Below are positions 34,601 through 41,800 of a stretch of DNA of 64,000 bases, one piece after another. A model generated the notes under the pieces. It was not told the origin of the DNA and did no database searches. It worked only from the letters and a program-made list of their open reading frames with translations. Numbering within the stretch: position 1 is the first letter of the stretch; every line of letters starts with the position of its first letter. The position numbers and the translations under genes were made by a program. The stretch comes from Austwickia chelonae. Its GTDB lineage: Bacteria > Actinomycetota > Actinomycetes > Actinomycetales > Dermatophilaceae. The stretch is from NCBI RefSeq assembly GCF_003391095.1, contig NZ_CP031447.1:1922001-1986000 (forward strand). Direction: 5' to 3'.

Positions 34601-36054
34601 ATTGTGCAGGCGTTCTCCGCCCGGTGCTTCTCGTCGACGAGCTTTCGACCAGGCGGCGGGTCGGCGCCGTCTGGCATCCGGCCCACGGTCACCTGGCTGT
34701 CGTCGGCGGAGCCCGGAGCGGCCGGACCACTGCAGCGTCCTCATTCGTCAGATCGGCGATGGAGGCCTCCTGCCCGGCGGATCTCTCCGTGTACGTCGTC
34801 GATGCCTCTGGTGGGCTCTCCGGCCTGCGCCGTTATCCACATGTCGGTGCTTATCTGCGGCTGAGCGAGATCGGTGCCGTCCAGCGGCTCATCGCCTTGT
34901 TCCACGAGTTGGGCCGTCTCAGCGAACCCTCTTCCCAGAGAAAGCTGCTCGTGATCGATGCCTGGGAGGACCTGCGAGATGCCCTGGACCGGGCCGATCA
35001 CGGAATCGGCACCGAATCCTTGATCCAGGCCCTTCGAGCTGGCGCTGCTGTCGGGATCACGGTGGTGGCCACGGGAGGCCGTGGCCTGTTGAGCGGCCCG
35101 ATCTCCTCGGTCCTCACCCGCCGGATGGTCCTGCCTCTGGCCGATCAGACCGATGCCTACCTGGCCGGCGTAGAAGCAGCTCCTGGTCGGCAGACCCCGG
35201 GGCGTGTCCAGTTCTCGTGGAACGATGCGGAGGCTCAGGTGGCACTCTTCGATGCCGGGGGCGAAGGCGCTGGCGATGCGCCCTCCGCGAAACGAACTCC
35301 CCATCTGAGCTGCCCCGGGCCACAGCTGCGCATTCGGGCGCTTCCCGCTCAGGTCGACGAGGAAGATCACCGGTCGGCAGCACCGGTTGTCGTCGGCCAC
35401 TCGGTCACCGTCCCTTTCGGCATCGACCACGAAGGTGCGGTCACGAGCCTGATCCTGGACGGTCGGAGCGTGTTGATCGCCGGACCTCGTGGGAGCGGAC
35501 GCACCCATGCGCTGGAGCTCTTGGCCGAAGGACTTGCCGAGGCCCAGGTGCCTCATGTCCGTTGCGGTCCCGCCCTGGGAAGGTCACCGGACACAACTGC
35601 CCTCCCCAGCACGAAGACAGCTTTCGGTCCGGAGCATGCTGAAGAACTCTTGTCCGTACTTCAGGAGCAGCCCCGCACGGTTTGCCTGGTCGACGACGTG
35701 GAGCAGATCGACGGCCGCCTCGAGGAGATCTTGACCGCCTACGCTGCTGCTCGGCACACCGGTTCGGTCATCGCTTCAGGGGCTTTCGCCGATCTGGTGG
35801 ATTCCTATCGAGGTCTGGTCGGCAGACTACGTCGGTCTTCGTACGGGGTGGTCCTGAACCCAGGACCACGAGCCGGCGATCTCTACGGGACGGTCGTGTC
35901 CGTTCACGAACCAGCGGTTCCCGGACGGGCTGCCGTGCTGGACAACGGCGAGTCCCGGGTGATTCAGGTGTTCCGCACCTCTCGGCCGGCGAGGACGACG
36001 CAGGAGGTTCCTACTACACAGAGCGCGGCCACCGCTGCAGCAAGCAGCCATTGA
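31627..36054 (+). CDS. FHA-domain FtsK/SpoIIIE ATPase, EccC/EssC-like
   Basis: This protein of about 1475 residues has an N-terminal ubiquitin-like region, an FHA domain near residues 95-195 (GDHLIGRSPDADIPLSDRTASRRHATL; HGASNGVHLDGRPM), two adjacent membrane helices near 235-275 (WILLLLPLAFSAGAAFLL and following), and a coiled segment. Three FtsK-type ATPase modules follow, with Walker A near residues 657, 1025 and 1284. The first is intact (GGTTGSGKSE; VVVIDEFRSL; ATQRPAG). The second and third have Arg in place of the Walker Lys (GARSGRTT; GPRGSGRTH), as is common in EccC. This is the motor layout of type VII secretion, but no other T7SS gene is adjacent. The ATG at 31627 has AGGA 8 nt upstream. 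Confidence 0.92.
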   Translation: MELTITLRHGAADCSELNLLVTAPEDTPFSALRAVFEHELGINRSADSLSPSDALPHCAGTLVEDTDLFGHPPLLDGSVIVWEASRPAAPTGQAAVVDLRIVSGPDAGRRVALPYGDHLIGRSPDADIPLSDRTASRRHATLRVSPTGVTAHDHGASNGVHLDGRPMEGTSIQVRAQDVLNLGATGIVVRPLSAISPTAGRPRGDGTVSFHPAPREVTQPVSGTIRRPTPPVGGEQPRLSWILLLLPLAFSAGAAFLLHSPTLLLFGLLGPVLSLAQHLTDRRHRRGHRQKEAEKYRTLLQESQRRTAVLLAEEASIRRLSCPDLATVVEVCLLRDHRLWARRHQDYDWMQLSVGRGSTPSTLAVHDGEHVEHPSLTDVPVTVAIDAVTGLAPDTSSIEDHHAAEGLLRAFLTQIATWHSPRALRLWVVGEDLSSLADWAWLGRLPHVRAVDDPASVQVLHIDDCGLLRRGLAPLLSELQTRRSSPRAPLRTGHRNGPDQLVVLIGGPRLRENPDLSILLQEGPAHGIAVLCLATDRRDLPAECATTVLVGHHTGLGHQAQIRTPAGSRSVRPDLCPLEVAEEVAHALAPLRDATPSAGHELPEAVRISELVEDAFDPESIVRGWLQSPASTAVAIGRGADGAVRIDLCTDGPHILVGGTTGSGKSELLRSLVAGLARVNRPDRLAFVLIDYKGGSAFDACTALPHVVGLVTDLDDAQTRRALAGLDAELRRRESLLRAAGASDLEEYHRMVDAGRLGPDGHPLTHIARLVVVIDEFRSLADELPDFVSGLVRLAALGRSLGLHLVLATQRPAGIVSADMRANISLRIALRVRDPHDSLDLVETESAARISPRRPGRAVIRGADQEPITVQTAYLGSRRGRRVVPLEVRRVLAPGACPGVQESPLVHSASPPAGSPASAEEADEESTDLHRLVSAVAKAGVLAGAPTPEPPWLPPLPTMITAEEVATTSTAVHDLFDGFHDSDLGSVPEVPDCAGVLRPVLLVDELSTRRRVGAVWHPAHGHLAVVGGARSGRTTAASSFVRSAMEASCPADLSVYVVDASGGLSGLRRYPHVGAYLRLSEIGAVQRLIALFHELGRLSEPSSQRKLLVIDAWEDLRDALDRADHGIGTESLIQALRAGAAVGITVVATGGRGLLSGPISSVLTRRMVLPLADQTDAYLAGVEAAPGRQTPGRVQFSWNDAEAQVALFDAGGEGAGDAPSAKRTPHLSCPGPQLRIRALPAQVDEEDHRSAAPVVVGHSVTVPFGIDHEGAVTSLILDGRSVLIAGPRGSGRTHALELLAEGLAEAQVPHVRCGPALGRSPDTTALPSTKTAFGPEHAEELLSVLQEQPRTVCLVDDVEQIDGRLEEILTAYAAARHTGSVIASGAFADLVDSYRGLVGRLRRSSYGVVLNPGPRAGDLYGTVVSVHEPAVPGRAAVLDNGESRVIQVFRTSRPARTTQEVPTTQSAATAAASSH

Positions 36055-36359
36055 CCGGCTTCGAGCATCGTCGGGCACAGCAGGAGCACGAGGACGTTCC
36101 ACAGTACGGCTGGTGTCCGAGGCCAGTCCGCGCCTCTCCACAAAGCCCTCGCGAGAGCAAGGAGGCCGGCCACCCCGAGGAGGAAGACGACCATCGACAT
36201 GGCCACCCGCATACGGTCGGAACCTTCCCCGCGGGCGAGCTCGACAGCGTAGAAAACGGTGAAGCCGAGGATGATCGCCGCTTGGAGGACGAGGACGCCT
36301 ACCGCGACCTTGGTGACGATGCCAGGAGCATCCTTCGGGAAGGTGAGAACTCGGGTCAC
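35964..36359 (-). CDS. Small four-helix membrane protein
   Basis: This 131-residue hydrophobic protein has four likely membrane helices (IVTKVAVGVLVLQAAIILGF; RVAMSMVVFLLGVAGLLALARAL; TPAVLWNVLVLLLCPTML; WLLAAAVAALCVVGTSCVVL) and a polar start VTRVLTFPKDAPG. I do not recognise the family; similar small proteins are common in actinobacteria. The start is the GTG at 36359, without a clear ribosome-binding site. Its 3' end overlaps the convergent FHA-ATPase gene by 91 bp, which might mean a functional link or simply compact packing. Confidence 0.62.
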   Translation of the reverse strand: MTRVLTFPKDAPGIVTKVAVGVLVLQAAIILGFTVFYAVELARGEGSDRMRVAMSMVVFLLGVAGLLALARALWRGADWPRTPAVLWNVLVLLLCPTMLEAGQWLLAAAVAALCVVGTSCVVLAGREVRNT

Positions 36360-36905
36360 CTCGCCAACGTACCGACCCGGCCCGGCGCAAGGAGTTCTGG
36401 GAGCTTCGCACTGTCGCACACCGCCAGAAAGTTCACGATGTGAGACCTTTGTTGAAATATCAATTTCACGTCGAAGAGCTCACAGACGATCGTTCAAGAC
36501 GTACGACCTGCCGACACGCCCGTGGACACCTGAAGCAATCAGGTTGTTTTCAGGCTAACCTGGGGCAGTTATGCGCAAAACTCTTCCCCTGTGACCGGCC
36601 ATGCCCGTAGACTGGATCAACCGAGCAGAGCCTGACGTCTCACCGGAAACCACCACGTGAACTGCACGTGATCTTCCGCGGACAAGTGAGGCACTGAACG
36701 CGTGGAACAATCCGGCCACCACCGACGTTGGCCTGGTCGCGCTGGCGTCGTCGCACGAGACGAGACCCGACGCACACGCTTAATAGTGGCCGATCGTCGC
36801 CACGTCGCTTTCCCCATCAACGACCGATAGGGAAAAGGCGTGACGTCTTTCCGGGGATGTTCCCGCCCGTAACCGGAAAACCCGCACACACACAGGAGCT
36901 TGATG
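36360..36905. other. Long leader/control region upstream of whiB
   Basis: This 546-bp region has no supported gene. It contains the palindrome at 36453-36468 and a 6-bp inverted repeat CAGGTT...AACCTG around 36540-36560. Long upstream control regions are usual for whiB-type genes. The small open frames here overlap in both strands and lack family features. Confidence 0.55.
36453..36468. promoter_or_regulatory. AT-rich palindrome (TGAAAT-ATCA-ATTTCA)
   Basis: This is a perfect 6-bp inverted repeat with a 4-nt spacer in an AT-rich patch between the divergent membrane-protein and whiB genes. It is a plausible regulator-binding site; the factor is unknown. Confidence 0.4.
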
Positions 36906-37154
36906 ATGGATTGGCGCAACCGCGCTGCGTGCCTGGAGGAGGACCCCGAACTCTTCTTCCCCATCGGCAACACCGGCCCTGCCCTGCTGCAGATCGAAGA
37001 GGCCAAGGCCGTCTGCCGACGCTGCGATGTACAGGACACCTGCCTGAAGTGGGCTCTCGAGTCCGGCCAGGACGCAGGCGTCTGGGGAGGCCTCTCCGAG
37101 GACGAACGCCGCGCCCTCAAACGTCGCAACGCCCGCGCACGCCGCGCCAGCTGA
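36906..37154 (+). CDS. whiB1: WhiB-family iron-sulfur regulator (WhiB1/WblE type)
   Basis: This 82-residue protein has the four cluster cysteines at 9, 37, 40 and 46 and the turn GVWGG at 58-62, followed by the basic tail DERRALKRRNARARR. MDWRNRAACLEEDPELFFPIGNTGPALLQIE is the WhiB1 N-terminal pattern. In mycobacteria WhiB1 is an essential 4Fe-4S, NO-sensing partner of the principal sigma factor. The ATG at 36906 is chosen because AGGAG lies 7 nt upstream and MDW is conserved; an ATG directly before it is possible. A strong hairpin follows. The neighbouring pdtaS gene is in the same place as in M. tuberculosis. Confidence 0.93.
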   Translation: MDWRNRAACLEEDPELFFPIGNTGPALLQIEEAKAVCRRCDVQDTCLKWALESGQDAGVWGGLSEDERRALKRRNARARRAS

Positions 37155-37174
37155 GGACGAAAAGACAGACTTCA

Positions 37175-37221
37175 CAGATGCGGGTGGTACCGACCGTGAC
37201 GGTCGGTACCACCCGCATCTG
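37175..37221. terminator. Bidirectional terminator between whiB1 and pdtaS
   Basis: An almost loop-less perfect palindrome (stem of about 22 bp, loop TGA at 37197-37199) lies 20 bp after the whiB stop and 4 bp past the convergent kinase stop. There is no long T-tract. Confidence 0.85.
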
Positions 37222-37225
37222 CGTG

Positions 37226-38716
37226 TCACATCCCGGCCGTCGCCCTACGCAACCTGGCCCGGAAAATCACTTGCGTTCCTCGCGGCTCGTACGGGCGCCA
37301 CTCGATCGTCCCGCGCAGGTCCTGCACCAATGCGCTCACGATCTGGGTACCCAGGCCTGAGCTCCCCGGCCGGAAATCGTCCGGAAGCCCCGACCCGTCG
37401 TCGGCCACCACCACCGTCACGTACTCGTCATCACCTTCACGCTTTCGCTGGGCATCGATCGTGACCGTCCCCCCGCCAGGCCGTAACCCGTGCTCGACCG
37501 CATTGTGCACCAGCTCAGTGACGATCATCGCCATCGACGTAGCATCCTCCGCGCTGATCATCCCGAAGCTCCCTGTCCGCTTCCAGGAGATGTCGTCGTC
37601 CTGATTGGCGACCTCCACCACCGCGTTCAACGCCCGAGCGACGATGTCGTCGAAATTGACGACCTCTTCCAACCCCTGGCTGAGGGTCTCATGCACCAAC
37701 GCGATCGTTGCCACTCGACGCACGGCCTCCTGCAGCGCCGCTTTGGCATGGTCATCGGTCACTCGCCGAGACTGCAGGCGCAACAGCGCAGCCACCGTCT
37801 GCAGGTTGTTCTTCACCCGGTGATGGATCTCCCGGATCGTGGCGTCCTTCGTCAACAACTCACGCTCACGACGCCGTAACTCACTGACATCGCGGAGCAG
37901 GACCACCGCACCGATCCGCGCACCGCCCTCCGTCAGCGGAATTGCGCGCAAGGACAAGGTCGCATACCTCGACTCCACCTCGGTGCGCCAAGGCGCCCGT
38001 CCCGTCACCACCACGGCCAAGGACTCGTCGACCTGGGTGTGTCCCGGAATCAACGCCGTCGTGATCTCGCTCAACGAGACCCCGTCCACACCCCCGTGGT
38101 GCCCCAACCGGTGAAGCGCCGAAATCGCATTAGGGCTGGCGTAGGTCATCACGCCCTCGATGTCCAACCGGACCACGCCGTCCCCTACCCGGGGAGCACC
38201 ACGCCGCATCCCCGTCGGCGCGCCAGCCATCGGGAACTCCCCCGAGGCGATCATCCGGGCCAAGGTATCGGCGATCCCCCGGAAGGTCAGTTCCAACCGG
38301 TTGGGCGAACGCATCGTCGCCAGATTGCTGTGTCGGGTGATGACCGCGATCACCCGGCCACCGTGCACCACCGGAATCGCATCCTCACGCACGGGAACTT
38401 CGTCCCGCCACTCCGGAACCCGATCACGGATGACCCGCCCCCGGCTCGCGCACAGCTCCAGGAGCGCCTGGCGTGCAGCACCGGCCACCGAACCCACGAT
38501 GTCATCGAAGAAAACCAGCGGTCCGGTGTTCGGCCGCACATGCATAGCCGCCACCCAGCTGCCCGGCGCCAACCTGGTGTCATAGACCCAGAGCACCAGG
38601 TCTGCGAAGGACAGATCCGACAGGATCTGCCAGTCGCCTACGAGAAGATGCAGCCAATCGACATCGGCCGCCCCGAGACCGGGGTGCTCCTGAAGAACAT
38701 CGTTGAGTGTCGGCAC
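37226..38716 (-). CDS. pdtaS: Sensor histidine kinase, PdtaS type (GAF-PAS-HisKA_2)
   Basis: This 496-residue soluble kinase has no membrane helix. The N-terminal half (1-160) is a GAF-like sensor (WVYDTRLAPGSWVAAMHVRPNTG). A PAS-like domain follows (180-290). Then comes the HisKA_2 phosphoacceptor EIHHRVKNNLQTVAALLRLQSRR and an HATPase domain (MIVTELVHNAVEHGL; VADDGSGLPDDF; SGLGTQIVSALVQ). In mycobacteria PdtaS acts with the antiterminator PdtaR, whose gene is not in this window. The start is a GTG. Its place opposite whiB1 is conserved in actinobacteria. Confidence 0.9.
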   Translation of the reverse strand: MPTLNDVLQEHPGLGAADVDWLHLLVGDWQILSDLSFADLVLWVYDTRLAPGSWVAAMHVRPNTGPLVFFDDIVGSVAGAARQALLELCASRGRVIRDRVPEWRDEVPVREDAIPVVHGGRVIAVITRHSNLATMRSPNRLELTFRGIADTLARMIASGEFPMAGAPTGMRRGAPRVGDGVVRLDIEGVMTYASPNAISALHRLGHHGGVDGVSLSEITTALIPGHTQVDESLAVVVTGRAPWRTEVESRYATLSLRAIPLTEGGARIGAVVLLRDVSELRRRERELLTKDATIREIHHRVKNNLQTVAALLRLQSRRVTDDHAKAALQEAVRRVATIALVHETLSQGLEEVVNFDDIVARALNAVVEVANQDDDISWKRTGSFGMISAEDATSMAMIVTELVHNAVEHGLRPGGGTVTIDAQRKREGDDEYVTVVVADDGSGLPDDFRPGSSGLGTQIVSALVQDLRGTIEWRPYEPRGTQVIFRARLRRATAGM

Positions 38717-38895
38717 GGCCTGAGCGTACCCGGATCACTTCGGAACACGCTCTCTGCCGTACCAGAAGGACGCTGCTCGAAGCAGGCCCACGGCACCGCA
38801 CTTTCGACCATTCACCTCCAGAACCGCGAGATGTCCCGCCCCTGCGCGAGCAGAAAGGCGGGACATCGTCGACGGACAGGCCCCGAGGACCTGGC

Positions 38896-41800
38896 TCAGC
38901 CAGCGCCGCTACCAGCCCGCGCCACCCCACGAAGAGTGCGCAAAGCCACCGACAAAGGCGCCAGCCCCGGCTGTTCCAGGTCGTCGATCCCGCTCAACGC
39001 GGCACGGGTCCGTTCCATCGCCGCCGCGTTGGCCTCCAGCCAGGACGCCAATCGCTGCGGAGCTTCCTGCGAGACCTCCGTCGAGGTCACGATCGATCGG
39101 GTGAGCGACTCCAGGACCGAATAGAGATCGTCTCGCATCGCCCCACGGGCCAAGGCATCCCACCGGTTCTTCCGCGGCAGATCGGCCACCCGGCCGAGCA
39201 TCCCGTCCACACCGAAATGCTCCGAGGTCGCAAAGTAGACCTTCGCCACCTCAACGACCGGCTGATCGAGGTCTTGCGCCAGTTCCACGATGTCCAGGCA
39301 GGCGTACAAATCGAGAAGCCCGGCCCACCGGACAGCCAAAGGCTCAGGAACCCCTGCCTCCATCATCTGCTGGGCACTGGCCCGCTGACGCTCCGCCTCC
39401 TCACCGACGAGCAGCTCAGGAAGCTGCGCGCCCAGGTCGGCGATCGGGGCACTGAACCGCTCGATCTCCGCAGCCACATCCACCCGTCCGGGGCGACGCT
39501 GCAACAACCAGCGCACCGAACGATCCAGCAAGCGGCGGAACTGCAAGTACATTCGTGTCTGGATATCGGTCGAGACCACATTGTCCAGCTGCTCGACCGC
39601 CTCGACGAACGACCTCAGGTCGAAGATCTCCCGGGCGATCACGAAGGCCGTTGCAATCTGCTCGGGGCTTCCGCCGGTCTCCTCGGCTGCACGGAACATG
39701 AAGGTGATCCCACCTCGGTTGACCACCGAGTTCGCGACCGAGTTGATGATGATCTCCCGCCGCAACGGATGCTCATCCAGATGTCCCACGTAGGACTCCC
39801 GCACCGCAGGCGGGAAGTATTCCGCCAAAGTGCTCCGGAACCACGGCTCGTCGGCCAGCCCGCTCTCGCTCAGATCGGACTTGAGCGCCAATTTCGCGTA
39901 GGCCACCAGCACGGAGAGCTCCGGCGACTCCAGCCCGTCACCATTCTGCTTACGACGGTTGACCTCCGCCTCGTCGGGCAGGAACTCCAGTGCACGATCC
40001 AGCTCACCACGCTCCTCCAACCACCGGATGAAACGCTCGTGTACGGCCAACATCACCGAGTTCTGGCTCCGGGCATTGCCCAACAGCACGTTCTGCTCGT
40101 AGTTGTCCCGCAGCACCTGGGAAGCCACATCGTCCGTCATCGACGCGAGCAGGATATTGCGCTGTTTGAGGGTCATGTCGCCCTCCCGGGTCATCCCGGT
40201 GAGCAGGATCTTGATGTTCACCTCGTGGTCGGAGGTGTCCACACCGGCCGAGTTGTCGATGGCATCGGTATTGATCCGCACCCCTGCGGTTGCCGCCTCG
40301 ATCCGGCCCAACTGGCTGCATCCCAGGTTGCCGCCCTCGCCGACCACCCGGCACCGCAGATCCCGGCCGTCCACCCGGATGGCGTCATTCGCACGGTCGC
40401 CGATCTGGGCGGAGGTCTCCGTGGAGGCCTTCACATAGGTACCGATGCCGCCGTTCCACACCAGATCCACCGGTGCCAGCAGGATCGCCTTCATCAGCTC
40501 AGCAGGAGTCATCGAGGTCACCGAACCTGCGATGCCCAGACGTTCCCGGACCTGGGGAGTCAACGGGATCGACTTCGCCGTCCGCGGATGGACCCCACCG
40601 CCCTCACTGATCAACGACCGGTCGTAGTCGTCCCAGGACGACCTCGGCAGATCGAAGATCCGCCGACGCTCGGTGTAGGACACAGCGGCATCAGGGTTCG
40701 GATCGAGGAAGATGTGCCGATGGTCGAAAGCCGCGACCAAACGGGTGCACGGCGACAACAGCATGCCGTTGCCGAAGACGTCACCACTCATGTCTCCGAC
40801 ACCGACCGCGGTGAACTCCTCGGTCTGGACATCGATGCCCAACTCACGGAAGTGCCTCTTGACCGACTCCCAGGCTCCTCGAGCCGTGATGCCCATGCCC
40901 TTGTGGTCGTAGCCGGCCGAGCCACCGGAGGCGAAGGCGTCGTCCAACCAGAACCCATAACTCTGGGCGACCCCGTTGGCGATATCGCTGAACTTCGCGG
41001 TGCCCTTGTCCGCCGCGACCACCAGGTAGGGGTCCTCCGGGTCATGACGTACGACCCGCTCGGGCGGCACGATCTCCCCGCCGACCCGGTTGTCGGTCAC
41101 GTCCAGCAAGGACGAGATGAAGAGCTTGTAGGAGGCGATACCTTCCCCCAGCCAAGCATCTCGGTCCGCTGCGGGGTCGGGCAGCTGCTTCGCGAAGAAA
41201 CCACCTTTGCTTCCCGTGGGAACGATGACCGCATTCTTGACCATCTGAGCCTTGACCAAACCCAGGATCTCGGTCCGGAAGTCCTCCCGCCGGTCGCTCC
41301 ACCGCAGACCACCACGGGCGACCTTCCCGAAACGCAGATGCACACCCTCGACCCGGGGGCTGTACACCCAGATCTCGAACATCGGCCGCGGCGCAGGAAT
41401 ATTCGGCACCTGTTTCGGATCGAGCTTGAAACAGACCGTCGGTTTCACATCCGGGACGAAACCGTCCTCCCCCGCGCGCGGAGTCTGGTAGTAGTTCGTC
41501 CGCAACGTAGCTTGGATGACGCCCAGGAAAGAGCGAAGAATGCGATCTTGGTCGAGGCTGGCCACGTCGTCGAGAGCAGTCATGATCCGCTCGATGACCG
41601 CGTCCTGCGCAGCTTGGCGCCCCGAAGAAGCCAGGCCGTCGAACAGATCCGGGTCGAAACGCGTCTCGAACAGCTCGACCAGATGGCGAGCCAAAGTCGA
41701 GTGCGTGGTGAGGGTCCCCTCCTGGTACGACTGGGTGAACGGGGTCCCGGTCTGCCGCTGGTACTTGGCCACAGCACGCAAGATCACGACCTGCCGCCAG

